Origin: Hymenobacter lapidarius
GTDB lineage: Bacteria; Bacteroidota; Bacteroidia; Cytophagales; Hymenobacteraceae
DNA length: 64,000 bases
Direction of reading: 5' to 3'
Assembly: GCF_001816145.1 (NCBI RefSeq)
Contig: NZ_MDZB01000068.1
Span: 1-64,000 of the forward strand
This document shows, piece after piece, positions 37,389-48,342 of this stretch (position 1 is its first letter; each line of letters opens with the position of its first letter). The position numbers and the translations under genes were made by a program. The notes under the pieces were generated by a model. That model did not search any database. It was not told the origin of the DNA and saw nothing but the letters and a program-made list of their open reading frames with translations.

Positions 37389-37813
37389 TTTTCAGCCCGC
37401 GCTACTATTTTGTCTTCGTGGCTCACTCTCGGCCGCTCCTCCCGCATTTCCCGCGACAGGAAGTAGTTTAGCGCCGTCCGGATAACGGCAATGGCGCCGA
37501 GCTTCCCTATTTGCTCCCAGCTGGGCGCAATGGCCGTGGAGAGGATATCGGCTCCCAATTGAAACTCCAACGCCAACGCCAGATACCGCGCCAGCGTCAG
37601 CCGAATGGCGGTAAAATCCGCCGTTTGCCGCCTGGCCAACGCCTTGAGCAACAGCCAGCCCGCGCTGAGAATGCCCAGCGCAATGATGAGCGCCCCCACC
37701 GTTTCAATTCCCAGCTTCAGCCACAGCACCGCGCTGATAACGCCGCTTTCGGCCTGGCTGTGCAGGGCCGAAGCGTGGGGAGCCGTTTCCGGCAAAGCTG
37801 AAAATTGAAGCAT
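37385..37813 (-). CDS. DUF1622 membrane protein
   Basis: A 142-residue protein with three hydrophobic helices and the DUF1622 pattern RLTLARYLALALEFQLGADIL ... GAIAVIRTALNYFLSREM. Function unknown in the family. ATG 37813 (MLQFSALPET) was chosen over an in-frame start 24 bases upstream. Confidence 0.82.
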   Translation of the reverse strand: MLQFSALPETAPHASALHSQAESGVISAVLWLKLGIETVGALIIALGILSAGWLLLKALARRQTADFTAIRLTLARYLALALEFQLGADILSTAIAPSWEQIGKLGAIAVIRTALNYFLSREMREERPRVSHEDKIVARAEN

Positions 37814-37875
37814 TGAGATGCCCGAAAGGTGAAACAAGGAGAATAAATGGTTGCGCCTGCAGCCAGCCGTGGTGA

Positions 37876-38220
37876 TTAGCCGCCGGCTTTTTTGGCTTTG
37901 TAGCCTTCTTTGAGCAGCACTTCCAGCACCTTGTCGCGGAAGTCACCTTGCACTACCACCTCCCCTTCTTTGGCGCTGCCGCCCACGCCGCACTTGGTTT
38001 TGAGCAGCTTGCCCAGCGCCTGCAAGTCGGCATCGGGCCCCACGAAGCCGGTGATGAGGGTGACTTGCTTGCCGCCGCGCTGTTTTTTGTCCAGCTGCAC
38101 GCGCAGCTGCTGTTGCTGGGGGGGCAGGGTGGCTGCTGCCGCCGGCTCATCAGACTGGTAGGCAAATTCGGGATTGGTGGAATACACCACGCCTTGCCGT
38201 TGGTTTTTGTCGGCTTTCAT
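37876..38220 (-). CDS. SUI1/eIF1-family translation factor (YciH-like)
   Basis: A 114-residue protein whose second half is a SUI1 domain: [39 protein letters not shown] and [12 protein letters not shown]. Bacterial homologues are thought to influence start-site fidelity on the 30S subunit. Confidence 0.92.
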   Translation of the reverse strand: MKADKNQRQGVVYSTNPEFAYQSDEPAAAATLPPQQQQLRVQLDKKQRGGKQVTLITGFVGPDADLQALGKLLKTKCGVGGSAKEGEVVVQGDFRDKVLEVLLKEGYKAKKAGG

Positions 38221-38258
38221 AAAGCAGAAAACTAGAGTGGTTTTAATGGATGAACGCC

Positions 38259-39128
38259 CTACACGGCCACGTGCAGGGCCAGGGGCATGAGGTCAATTTC
38301 AAACTCGGTGGTGTGCCCAAGGTAGTCGCCGTCGACGTGAAAGCCGATGGGGTCCTGCGCCGTAACCCGGGCCCGCGGCACCCGAAAATATTCGGCCGCC
38401 TTGGATTGGGGCAGGTTGCCGAGGACCATGCCCAGGCTCACCTTCAGGGCCCGGCCCACGGGCAGGGCGTCAATCAGGCACACGTCGAGCAGGCCGTCGC
38501 GCAGGTCGGCCAGGGGCGCGATGTAGGCGTTGTTGCCGTACTGCGAGGCGTTGGCAAAAGCCAGCACGTAACAGTCGGTTTCCTCCACATGGCCGTCCAG
38601 GTCTGCACGAATGGGCACAGCGCGGTAGTTGCGGTACTCGCGCAGCGTCACGCGGAGGTAGGTGCTCAGGCCGCGCGAGCCGGCCTGGGCAAAGTGCTGG
38701 CTCACGTGCGCATCAAACCCCAACCCGGCCGTGCAAAAGAACGGGTGCCCGTTTATCACCCCCACGTCCATGCGGCTGAAGTCGGGAGTGGCGAGGCGCT
38801 GCAGGGCCGCGGGCAGCTTCAGCGGCACCTTGAGGTGGCGTGCCAGGCCATTACCCGAGCCCTGGGGCACAATGCCCAGCGCCGCGGCGGTGCCCAGCAA
38901 GCCCCGGCCCACTTCGTTCACGGTGCCATCGCCGCCAATGGCCGCCACCACTTGGAACCCTTCGGCCGCGGCCATTTTGGCTAGCGCTACGGCGTGGCCC
39001 GCGTGTTCCGTTAGCCGGATTTCGTAGTTGGGCTCCCGCGTGCCGAAGTGCTGGGCAATGAGCGCGGGCATGTCGTGCCGCTGGCTCGGGCCGGCCGTGG
39101 GGTTGAGGATGAAGCAGGTTTTGGGCAT
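38259..39128 (-). CDS. Diacylglycerol/sphingosine-type lipid kinase family protein
   Basis: A 289-residue kinase of the DAGK/YegS family. It has ILNPTAG at the N-terminus, the ATP-binding [18 protein letters not shown] near 65, [17 protein letters not shown], and [22 protein letters not shown] in the substrate lobe. It phosphorylates a lipid alcohol at the membrane; the exact lipid is unknown. ATG 39128 was preferred over a TTG two codons upstream. Confidence 0.9.
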   Translation of the reverse strand: MPKTCFILNPTAGPSQRHDMPALIAQHFGTREPNYEIRLTEHAGHAVALAKMAAAEGFQVVAAIGGDGTVNEVGRGLLGTAAALGIVPQGSGNGLARHLKVPLKLPAALQRLATPDFSRMDVGVINGHPFFCTAGLGFDAHVSQHFAQAGSRGLSTYLRVTLREYRNYRAVPIRADLDGHVEETDCYVLAFANASQYGNNAYIAPLADLRDGLLDVCLIDALPVGRALKVSLGMVLGNLPQSKAAEYFRVPRARVTAQDPIGFHVDGDYLGHTTEFEIDLMPLALHVAV

Positions 39129-39202
39129 GGGCAACGCCCGGTGGGCGCCAGGCGAATGAGGAAAAAATTGCCCCCGATGCTAATGCAGCGCGGGAGGGCA
39201 AC

Positions 39203-39246
39203 AAAAAAGCCGCCCACTCGGCCCCAGAAGGCAAAGCAGGCGGCGT
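39203..39246 (-). terminator. Probable terminator after gap
   Basis: GCCGCC and GGGCGGC arms separated by about 24 bases, followed on the minus strand by six T. The loop is long, so confidence is limited. Confidence 0.45.
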
Positions 39247-39264
39247 AGTTTACGAACGCAACAG

Positions 39265-40365
<1,101 letters not shown>

Positions 40366-40537
40366 TCGGCGCCTGCAGGCCCGGAACGCCTCCATATTAT
40401 CCCTTTCCGCTACGGAAACTGCAACCACACGGCACTTCAAACAGGCGAACAGCTGGCCTTGTATGGGGCCACAAAAATCTTTCCGCCTGAAAAACAACGC
40501 ACTTTGCTTCAACATACACTTTTTTTCACCCCAGTAC

Positions 40538-40567
40538 TTGCAGGGAAAGCCAGCCGCCGTACCTTTG
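40538..40567 (+). promoter_or_regulatory. Promoter for tRNA-Glu
   Basis: TTG at 40538-40540, a 19-base spacer and a perfect TACCTTTG at 40560-40567, 19 bases before the tRNA. It is a good internal reference for the promoter consensus used here. Confidence 0.75.
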
Positions 40568-40586
40568 CATCACCAAAACAAAAAAC

Positions 40587-40658
40587 GGTCCGTTCGTCTA
40601 GGGGTTAGGACAGTAGATTTTCATTCTACCAACAGGGGTTCGATTCCCCTACGGACTA
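40587..40658 (+). tRNA. tRNA-Glu (anticodon UUC)
   Basis: A 72-base cloverleaf. The acceptor GGTCCGT pairs with ACGGACT (first pair G-U), the anticodon stem is GTAGA/TCTAC with loop TTTTCAT (anticodon TTC), and the T arm is AGGGG TTCGATT CCCCT. CCA is not encoded. It has its own promoter and terminator. It marks the left edge of the accessory region. Confidence 0.97.
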
Positions 40659-40664
40659 CAAATA

Positions 40665-40697
40665 ATGCCCTTCCTGCTATCAGGAAGGGCATTTTCG
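40665..40697 (+). terminator. Terminator after tRNA-Glu
   Basis: A perfect 12-bp stem ATGCCCTTCCTG/CAGGAAGGGCAT with a 4-base loop, then TTTCGTTTT. Confidence 0.88.
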
Positions 40698-40704
40698 TTT
40701 TCCG

Positions 40705-40725
40705 GGGGACCCTGGAGGGGACCCT
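40705..40725. repeat. Two direct GGGGACCCT repeats next to the tRNA
   Basis: GGGGACCCT at 40705-40713 and again at 40717-40725, 12 bases apart. They could belong to a recombinase attachment region beside the tRNA, but no integrase is in the window. Confidence 0.3.
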
Positions 40726-40960
40726 AAGGTCTAAGATGGCTTCGAAAAGGCTGGGCTAGGACTTTTTGGCCTACCTATACCGTAGCGGATTTTCTTACTA
40801 TTGAGTTCTCCACTCTTCCTCCTTACGCCTTCATTCGTACAGGGGAGCAAGCTTTTTTTATTATTAATGCATTAACTATCAATGATTTATTTTTTAGTAC
40901 TCCTTACGCAATGCATCCACAATACGTCTGTAGCTGGCTGCCTGCCATTGGGCATTTAAC
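40726..40960. other. AT-rich gene-free stretch at the island edge
   Basis: No gene-like frame is seen. The region is markedly AT-rich (runs of T, ATTATTAATG) compared with the flanks. It separates the tRNA terminator from the first island gene stop. Confidence 0.4.
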
Positions 40961-42178
40961 CTAATTTAACGCCAATAACTCGTCAATAGTCACCTCATCG
41001 ACTACCCGCTGGTGGGCAAGTTCCACACGACATTTCCACAGCAAGTATAGCTCTTGCGATAAATGATACCCATGACGTCGCAACTCGGGCTTAGTCCGCA
41101 GGAAATATAAATCTCCCAATTCCAACTCCGCTATTTCTTGTACTTCCACTGTCTTGTGTGGTCCAAGCAGTTTGGTATGAGGTAGTAGTCGCAACAGATC
41201 ATCTTTATATCGGTCTAAAAGAACTTGCCGTTTGCGCTCAATAAACGGCAGTAACACCGTAAGTTGCCCCTCCCAGATGCGGCTAGCTAACAAATCGCTA
41301 CGGCCATGCAAGGCCAGCAGCGCTGAGTGTACGCAGGGCCGGTCTGCGTTGTGTACCCACCCACCAGTCGTCCACAACTGCTGGCATAGCGCCAGCGGCG
41401 GCGCGGGCAGCGGCAAGGCCACTGGGCCAACCTGCCAGCTCCGGCGGCTGGCATAATCAGCCAGGAAACCCGCCGGCTGCAACAACTCCGCGAAGGGCCT
41501 GCTAACCAGTTGGTGGGCCAGTACCGGGTCGGCCGAGGCCAGCGCAGCCACAATGGACTGGCGCAGTTCGCATTTAAGAGCCGGCTCCGCCTGACCAAAC
41601 CCAAGGTGGACGAAGCGGAGCAGCAACCGAATGTCATCGGTGCCTACTTGTGGGCCGTAGGTGTGAACGGCCAGATTGGTATTGGCCGATGGGACTGGGG
41701 TAGTGACGGCACCTTCTAAAATCAAAAAGAATGTGCTTCGGCCAACGTATGACTGGTCATTCAGCGCGTACTGATACTCGGCCAGAAAACGACCCCACCC
41801 GGCTGCAGCTTCAACACTCAGCTGTTCCAGCACAAACCGATTACCTTGAAAAGCAGGCTGGCCGCACAGGTGTGCGATGCTTTTATCGGCAATGTACTCA
41901 TCAGCTTCTAGGCCAACACGTTCGTAGAGCCACGCCAGTATTCGCTCCTCGCTGGCCTCGCCCACCAGCGAGCCGGGCAGCCGCAGCCAGCGCTGGCCGC
42001 GGCCACTCTGCCATTGCAAATGGTGCGTAACAGCCTCGTAAAAGCCGTTAGGCAGATGTTGGGGCAGGCGCACCACCACGCATTTGCCCTGGTCTAGGTC
42101 GTCGGCTACGGCCTCCACTAACTGGTGCGGGCCAGGCAGCTGCCACCAACTGCCCGGCCCCTGAAGGAGGATACTCAC
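40961..42178 (-). CDS. 405-residue partner of the giant ATPase, unknown function
   Basis: GTG 42178 overlaps the TGA of the upstream 2055-residue gene in GTGA, indicating translational coupling and probably a complex of defined ratio. The N-terminus (QGPGSWWQLPGPHQLVEAVADDLDQG then KCVVVRLPQHLPNGFYEAV) has the layout of a P-loop ATPase strand-loop-helix but without a standard Walker A lysine. The middle includes FFLILEGAV, like a Walker B strand ending in Glu. The C-terminus is helical and basic (FIERKRQVLLDRYKDDLLRLLPH). It may be a degenerate STAND-like ATPase or adaptor. No family recognised. Confidence 0.75.
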   Translation of the reverse strand: MSILLQGPGSWWQLPGPHQLVEAVADDLDQGKCVVVRLPQHLPNGFYEAVTHHLQWQSGRGQRWLRLPGSLVGEASEERILAWLYERVGLEADEYIADKSIAHLCGQPAFQGNRFVLEQLSVEAAAGWGRFLAEYQYALNDQSYVGRSTFFLILEGAVTTPVPSANTNLAVHTYGPQVGTDDIRLLLRFVHLGFGQAEPALKCELRQSIVAALASADPVLAHQLVSRPFAELLQPAGFLADYASRRSWQVGPVALPLPAPPLALCQQLWTTGGWVHNADRPCVHSALLALHGRSDLLASRIWEGQLTVLLPFIERKRQVLLDRYKDDLLRLLPHTKLLGPHKTVEVQEIAELELGDLYFLRTKPELRRHGYHLSQELYLLWKCRVELAHQRVVDEVTIDELLALN

Positions 42179-45100
42179 CTTAGCACCTGCGTTAGATATT
42201 CCTGTGCCCGCACGGCCCCCTGAACCGGCGCGGCTACCACCAGGCCGAGCACTTCGGCCCAAGTCAAACTCAGAGCAATGGTTTGGGCCGGCATTTCCGG
42301 CAACCACTCCTCGACCTGGGCCTGCGTAAAGGGCTCACTCAGCCCAGCCAACAGGCGCATTACTTCTTCTTCCGGCGTGCCGGCCGCGAGGCCCCACTTG
42401 CTGGGCGGCAGGCTCTCATGCACGTACTGCTCCAGCTCAGCCAGGGCCCCGGCCGGCGCGCGGTCGGGCTGCCGAGCCAGACACTCCAGAAAGTAAAACA
42501 AGGGCTCGTACCAGCCGCCGGTGAGCGCCTGCACCTGGGCCGTATAGGTTGGTACCTCGGCTTGCTCTTTCAGCCATTGACTCAGGGTCCGGGGCTGCCA
42601 GGGGTGCAACTCTATCAGCGACACGCGAGCTTCACGAGAATCGCGCAGCCTTTCGAGGGCCTCCCGCTGGCCCCGCAACACCTTCAACAGCTTGGACGGG
42701 TCCATCAGGAAAACGACGTGCATGGGTTTCGTTTCCGACGACAGCCCGCGCGTGAGGTCGGCCGCGAACTTGACCAGCTCTAGGCCATAGCGGCGGCAAA
42801 CGAGCACGACCGTAGTCTTGTAGGCGGGCCGGTTCTCTTTAATTGTTTCTAATTCCTGTTGGCACTGTGAAAAGTCATTCTCAAACCTCAGCAATTGGCA
42901 GTTGATGTCGGGCTGGCTGCGCAGAAAATCCTCTACCCGCAGCAGGCCCGCGGCTTCCGTACCCCGCACAATGGTGGTCCCGTTGGTGCGGATGATGGCG
43001 TACTGCGCGGCGGTAAAAGGGCCGGGCAGGCGCCTCGGATCGTCCTGTCCGCCGTAAATGTCGCGGTCCAGGTCGGCCTGGTAGGCGTCGGGCACCGCCA
43101 TATGCACAAAAGCCTGCAGCTCGCGCTCCACATCGGCTGGGGTACCCAACAGCTGCCGCAGGTTGGGGGTGCGCAAGTAATAGGTATTCAAAGCCGGCAG
43201 GTAGGTAGCCACGCTCAGCTCCACTATTTCGTCCAGCAATACCTGAAACTCCGCATCGGAACTATGCGGTCCAAAAGCCGCCGGCCAATAGTCACGGGCC
43301 GCCTCGTGCAACTGCGCGGCCGTCAGGCCGTCCTGGGTCGAGTCGCCGTACATTTCTATGACGTCCTGCGAAGCCAGCAGGTAAGCCAGTAGCTTGAAGC
43401 GATTGTTCAAATCCAGCGTCAGCAAAAACTTGGCCCGGATGTCGGCGCGGGCCTTGTGCGAGGCCGTGCTGATGTCGTACTCGTTGATGCGATAGTGGGG
43501 CCGCTGGCCGGTTTCCGATGAGTAAGTAGCGTAAAGGTGCGTGAGCAGGCGGTCGCAGAATACTTGGATAAGGCTCGGGAAATAATTGGTTTCCACTAGA
43601 ATTTCTGTTACCAACTCCTCCTTCTCGAACTCAAAGCCCAGGCTTTCGAGCGGCCGCCGCACCAGTGCTTCGGCCTGGCGCACCTCGTTGCGAGCAATAA
43701 GTGGGCCGATGCAGACGGCAGTGCCGAGCTGCGAAAGCGGCTGGTTAGGCAGCCGGTAAGTGCGCTGCACGTTGTGCGTACCGGAAAACACTACCTTAAA
43801 ACGCCGGTCGGTATTGTCCATTAGTGTCTTGAAGGCGTTCGTGTACTCGAACTGCTTGGCCGCGTCCTGATTCAGGAACTGGTCAGCCTCATCCAAAAAC
43901 AGCAGCAGCCGATGCTGCTCGTTCTCCTCCAGCCACTGGCGCACGTAGTCCAGCAGCCGGCTGATTTTCATTTTGCCGCTGCTCATGGCCTTGGTTAGCT
44001 GGCCCACCTCGAACTGTTGCAGCAGCTTGGCCAATTCCCGCACAATGCCGTCGATGGGATGACCATCAAAGCCCAGCTGTCGGATATCCAGAAACAAAAC
44101 GAGCTGCCCCTTCTCAGGCTGGTGATACGTGCGCTGAATATCGCGGAGAATGGCCGTTTTACCCAATTGCCGTCCCCCGTACACTAGGCAGGACGAGTCG
44201 GACGACGAACTCAGCAGCTGCCGTTTCTCCGCCTCGCGTCCATAAAACATTTCGGGCGGCAACGTGACGCCGCCGGTGATGTAAGGCTTCACATACGTGA
44301 AGGGCAGCGTGAGCTGGAAGAACAGCGGCAGCCGCGCCCGCTGCAAGCCCGCCGAGGCCAAGTAAAGTAGCAGCAGCGAGTCCAGCACCAGAAAGGTGCG
44401 CTTCTTCTCGCGGCTTAGCCCGGCCAAGTCGTAGCGCTGCCCCAGCGTCAGCGGGTGGAAGTATAACACCAGCATCGGCCGGCGCGCCAAACCGGTCTCG
44501 CTGGCTGCTTCGGCCTGGTTGAAGAGTTCATCTACTTCGCTCACGCGGGTGCGGGCCAGCAGCAGCCGATAGGACCCTTTGGCCTCCGAAGCAAAAGCGG
44601 CAATCGGACACTCGTCTTTTCCAGACACAAACATCTGCTCAATGTCCACCACTTCGTAGCCCGCCTGCATGGTGCGAGGCACCGCCGAGAGCACCGGCCG
44701 CCGGAATCCCAGAAACATACACAACCGGACAATGGCCTGGTAATTAGCTTCGTCCTTGAGCTGACGCTTGGCCCGCAGCTGCTCCCAATCGGTGATGGCA
44801 TCGCTGGCCAGTTCGCGGGTCTTCTGGTCGGCTTTCCCCAGGTCCTGGCCACCTATTTTGCCTCCTTTCAGCAGGGAGTTTATGTGGTCCTCCGGCAGCT
44901 GCGCCAGCGCCGAGCTTTCGAGCGGTGGCAGGCGGTCGAGAAATATCTGAAGCTCGGAAGCTTCTACTGCTGATTTGGTAATGTCTTCGTTGGCCGTAAG
45001 CTGCGCTACGTAATGGTAGGCAACGCTGACGGAGCTTTCGCGGATAACCTGGTCTATCCGGTCTTTGGTCGCCTGCTTTCTAAAATCCGGCACTTTCTCC

Positions 45101-48100
45101 AGCAGGCTGGTCAATTCCTTCTCTACCAACTCCACGCTTTGCTGCCGAGAGACTTCTATTGCTTGCCGCAGTTCATGAAGTTGCTGGTGCAAATACGGGA
45201 AACTAAGCGGGGCTTCTTCAAGCCGAAGCTTGTTAGCCAACTGGTCGTGCTGCTTCGCCAGCAGGATTACCCCTGCGGTGCGTAGTTGCTCGCCCACGTA
45301 GCCTTTGCGTACTCCCACCTCAAGGGCCTGCTCGGCGAGCTTGATGGCGTGGCGCAGGCGCGGCTCCTGCAAGCGCCATTCGGCTTGGTAGGCGGTGCGC
45401 GGCAGCTCGGCCGGGCCACTCAGTTCTTTCTGCGCCGAAGGCCACCCCCGCAGCAGGGCGCAGGCCAGAAAGTTACCCGCCTTTAGTTGCCGTTGGTAGG
45501 CATCAGCCCACGACAACTCTGGTTCGGCAGCAGCCTGACGCAACGCGGCCAACTGGTCGGCGGAGCTGCCCGCCAGGGCGCCCGTTGGCAGCAATGGTAG
45601 CACCGAGGTGCGCAGCAAAGGCAGCACCGTCAGTTGATGAAGAGTCGGCTCAGCCGTATTGCCGGGAGCGCCTTCCTTCAACAGTTCATCCAGCTGGTTT
45701 AATGCCTGCGTCAGCAAGTCAAGGGCTACCAGCATGCTGTTGCTGGTTTCGCGGCGACGGTGCTCCGCTAGCTCGGCATGAGCCAGGGGGAGCAGCTGCC
45801 CAAGCTTTTGGCAGAACTGTTGGTCCTGACTTCCCTGGTAATGCAGCCGGCCCGGTTGGGGCCGCTGCTGCTGGTGCATCAGCCAGCGCTGGCCTAGGCG
45901 CAGCAGCGGCGACACGTGCAGCTTAAACCACGGCCAGGCTTGCCGGTTGGGCTCCAGTTGCAGGCTGGCTTCGCGCAGCCCTTTTTCCAGTTGCGCTTCG
46001 TCATCCAAATCAGTCAGGATTTTGCGAACCAGGGCCAGGCGGCCTGCGTCCGGGCCAGCCTGCTCTAGCGCGCCCACCAGCTTGCCAATGGGCTGGCTGG
46101 CGTGCCAGTTGTGGCGCCAGAAGGCCGTCATGGGATGGTGCTTGCGGTGGCGAAACTCGGCGTGCTGCGACGCCGTGCGCCACTGCCGCAGCTCCGCGTG
46201 CAGGCGGGCCCCTTCCTGCTCCCGCTGCTGGTCTGACTGGAACTGCTGCAATAAAGCGGGCTGGAGCGGCTCCAGGCTGTCGCGCTGCCCTACCAACTGG
46301 CTTAGTTGGTTGAATTGCGGCAAGCCCACCAAGCCGTTTTGAAGCAGCAGGGCCGCCTGGCTGGAAGGAGCCAGCAGGGCCGGCCGCAGGGCCGCCGCCA
46401 CGCGCACCGCTTGGCAAGGCCACTCCTCGGCAGTAGCGGAGTCTTCCAGACTCCTGCCCAGCGCGGCCGTGTAGGCGGCCTGCAAGCCCGTCGTTACGGG
46501 CCCTATTTCCTGCGCGAGGGCCAAGCACTCCAATTCCCATACCGCCAGCAAGGGTGTGGCCCCACCGGCCAAGGGCATGGGGGGAGCGGCAGCGGCCGTC
46601 AGCTGCCAGGCCAAGGCAAACCGGCGTTGGTCGAGCAGGTCCCACTGGGTTTCGGCCAGCCACTTCCATTCCGCCCCTGCCGCTTCCTGTTTAGCAGCAA
46701 CGGGTAGATTTGTTTCAGCCGGAACAGAGGGCAACGAAGCAACTTCCTCGGCAGCCTTTTCCCTCACCACTGTTTCACCGGCTGGTGCTTCCTGTAATGA
46801 AACCGCAGCCGGTGAAACAGCTTGCGGTGGGTAAGTAGCGGGTAGAATGACCTCGGGCAAGGGAGCTGCAGCGGCTTCACTTATGGGCAACTGCTGCTCC
46901 TCGAAACCAGCTGCTGCGTCATCAACCACGTCAGCAGTGGAAGGCGGCAGCTCCACCTCAGGCGAGACGGGTGTGGTGGTGTCAACCGGCGGTATTGCTG
47001 TTTCCGGCACCGGAACGGTGGCAGTCGCGTCGGCGGCTGTGCTGACGCACAAACGCCCCCGAAACAGTGCCAGTACCAATGCCCCAGGCAGGGCATCGCC
47101 CAGCGCCAGCGCCACTTCGCCTTCCTCCTCCTCGGCCCGGGCCGCGTCGGGGTCGGCCGCCAGTCGCAGCAGCAACGCCAGCGGGTGGCTTCCAGCTAGT
47201 AATTCAGCAATAGCCGGGTGTTCTTCAGAGGACGCAGTCGCCTCGATTTCCGCCATGAGGGCCGAGGCGTTGGCCTGTACATCCACCAGCGGCTTAAATG
47301 CAGCAGCGGTTTGAAGCCGAATGCGCCCGACCTGCGCCAGCGTAGCCAGCGCATCCTGTTGGCGGACTTGCGCATGCAGCGCAGTTTGCTGATTATCCAG
47401 CCATTCAGTATGCACTAGTTGCAAGTAGGTCAAGGAGGCAGTTGCCGGCACCGCCGGCACTACCCCAGCGGTAAGCAGGGGCGCGGCAGCACTTAGCAAA
47501 CGGGTTGCTAATGTTTCATAGCGCTGCTGCAACGTGGCCAGTTCGGCTGCGGCCGGCTCAAAACTTGCCGGCAACTCGCCCGCCCGCAATTGATGGGAAT
47601 ACTGGTCAATCCGGTCGGCCAGAACAGTGGCGGCTTGCGCTAACACATTCAAACCAGCCGCGAGCGTCACATCTTCCCTTGGTTGCTCATGCGAATACTC
47701 GTCAATGGCCTTGCCGCCCGAAGCTGACGGCGGGGTTTCAGCTGGTTCGGCCGGTTCCATTCCAGCATCGGTCCCGTCCTCCATCAAGCTCATCGCCGAC
47801 TCCTGCACCGTATCGCCAGTGTCTTCGCTTTCTTCGCCCGCATCAGGGTTTTGCGTTAGGCTCACATCCGGGGCGTAAGCCGACCAGCCCAGCAACGCCG
47901 CCATAAGGGTCACTTCCTCGTCGCTGGCTTCACCTGCCACGGGCTGGCCCCCTGGGTAAAAAAAGGGTTTGTCATCGCGCTCCGTTATGTCTTCCGCCCG
48001 CAAGAACTCTACGCGCGCGCTGGCCATGGGCTTGGTGCTGGGCGTAATGGCTACCCGGTAGCCCGCAACTCGCAAGGCGTCTGCCACCTGCTTGCACAAC

Positions 48101-48342
48101 CTTTTCTGCTGCTGGTACCAACTATCGAGGATGATACGGCCGACTTTAGATTGTTCAAGCCCTCCGTACCATACAACTCCCTCCAGTATCGCGCTGAACG
48201 TAGAGGCACTCCAAGCGTAGGGGCGGCCCGTGGCGGGGTGCCGGGCAGGCAGGGCTTTCAGCAGACTGGTGCGGGCCTGGCCGATGGCCATCTGCGCCAA
48301 CTTACGCTTGAGGGGTGAGCTGAGAACTTGGTAGAAATTCAT
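42175..48342 (-). CDS. Giant ATPase (2055 residues), candidate defence protein
   Basis: ATG 48342 (MNFYQVLSSPLKRK). Residues 1-120 form a compact unknown domain. About 150-560 is low-complexity, rich in acidic, Ala, Pro and Val residues. About 560-1360 is mostly helical. An AAA/STAND-type ATPase follows: Walker A LVYGGRQLGKTAIL near 1390, Walker B RLLLFLDEADQFLN near 1480, and a sensor-like VVFSGTHNVQRTYRLPNQPL, as in archaeal-type and NACHT-related ATPases. The C-terminal 400 residues contain a further Rossmann-like region (TTVVLVCRRYGLELVKFAADLTRG, HVVFLMDPSKLLKVLRG) and a winged-helix-like end. It is followed by the coupled 405-residue gene. Its place beside pPIWI-RE suggests defence; no catalytic effector domain is recognised. 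Confidence 0.8.
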   Translation of the reverse strand: MNFYQVLSSPLKRKLAQMAIGQARTSLLKALPARHPATGRPYAWSASTFSAILEGVVWYGGLEQSKVGRIILDSWYQQQKRLCKQVADALRVAGYRVAITPSTKPMASARVEFLRAEDITERDDKPFFYPGGQPVAGEASDEEVTLMAALLGWSAYAPDVSLTQNPDAGEESEDTGDTVQESAMSLMEDGTDAGMEPAEPAETPPSASGGKAIDEYSHEQPREDVTLAAGLNVLAQAATVLADRIDQYSHQLRAGELPASFEPAAAELATLQQRYETLATRLLSAAAPLLTAGVVPAVPATASLTYLQLVHTEWLDNQQTALHAQVRQQDALATLAQVGRIRLQTAAAFKPLVDVQANASALMAEIEATASSEEHPAIAELLAGSHPLALLLRLAADPDAARAEEEEGEVALALGDALPGALVLALFRGRLCVSTAADATATVPVPETAIPPVDTTTPVSPEVELPPSTADVVDDAAAGFEEQQLPISEAAAAPLPEVILPATYPPQAVSPAAVSLQEAPAGETVVREKAAEEVASLPSVPAETNLPVAAKQEAAGAEWKWLAETQWDLLDQRRFALAWQLTAAAAPPMPLAGGATPLLAVWELECLALAQEIGPVTTGLQAAYTAALGRSLEDSATAEEWPCQAVRVAAALRPALLAPSSQAALLLQNGLVGLPQFNQLSQLVGQRDSLEPLQPALLQQFQSDQQREQEGARLHAELRQWRTASQHAEFRHRKHHPMTAFWRHNWHASQPIGKLVGALEQAGPDAGRLALVRKILTDLDDEAQLEKGLREASLQLEPNRQAWPWFKLHVSPLLRLGQRWLMHQQQRPQPGRLHYQGSQDQQFCQKLGQLLPLAHAELAEHRRRETSNSMLVALDLLTQALNQLDELLKEGAPGNTAEPTLHQLTVLPLLRTSVLPLLPTGALAGSSADQLAALRQAAAEPELSWADAYQRQLKAGNFLACALLRGWPSAQKELSGPAELPRTAYQAEWRLQEPRLRHAIKLAEQALEVGVRKGYVGEQLRTAGVILLAKQHDQLANKLRLEEAPLSFPYLHQQLHELRQAIEVSRQQSVELVEKELTSLLEKVPDFRKQATKDRIDQVIRESSVSVAYHYVAQLTANEDITKSAVEASELQIFLDRLPPLESSALAQLPEDHINSLLKGGKIGGQDLGKADQKTRELASDAITDWEQLRAKRQLKDEANYQAIVRLCMFLGFRRPVLSAVPRTMQAGYEVVDIEQMFVSGKDECPIAAFASEAKGSYRLLLARTRVSEVDELFNQAEAASETGLARRPMLVLYFHPLTLGQRYDLAGLSREKKRTFLVLDSLLLLYLASAGLQRARLPLFFQLTLPFTYVKPYITGGVTLPPEMFYGREAEKRQLLSSSSDSSCLVYGGRQLGKTAILRDIQRTYHQPEKGQLVLFLDIRQLGFDGHPIDGIVRELAKLLQQFEVGQLTKAMSSGKMKISRLLDYVRQWLEENEQHRLLLFLDEADQFLNQDAAKQFEYTNAFKTLMDNTDRRFKVVFSGTHNVQRTYRLPNQPLSQLGTAVCIGPLIARNEVRQAEALVRRPLESLGFEFEKEELVTEILVETNYFPSLIQVFCDRLLTHLYATYSSETGQRPHYRINEYDISTASHKARADIRAKFLLTLDLNNRFKLLAYLLASQDVIEMYGDSTQDGLTAAQLHEAARDYWPAAFGPHSSDAEFQVLLDEIVELSVATYLPALNTYYLRTPNLRQLLGTPADVERELQAFVHMAVPDAYQADLDRDIYGGQDDPRRLPGPFTAAQYAIIRTNGTTIVRGTEAAGLLRVEDFLRSQPDINCQLLRFENDFSQCQQELETIKENRPAYKTTVVLVCRRYGLELVKFAADLTRGLSSETKPMHVVFLMDPSKLLKVLRGQREALERLRDSREARVSLIELHPWQPRTLSQWLKEQAEVPTYTAQVQALTGGWYEPLFYFLECLARQPDRAPAGALAELEQYVHESLPPSKWGLAAGTPEEEVMRLLAGLSEPFTQAQVEEWLPEMPAQTIALSLTWAEVLGLVVAAPVQGAVRAQEYLTQVLR

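Noticed and set aside
40961..48342. Assignment of the giant ATPase pair to BREX (BrxC/PglY-like)
   Set aside because: No PglZ, PglX methyltransferase or Lon-like gene is present, and the ATPase lies near the C-terminal third rather than in a BrxC-like arrangement.
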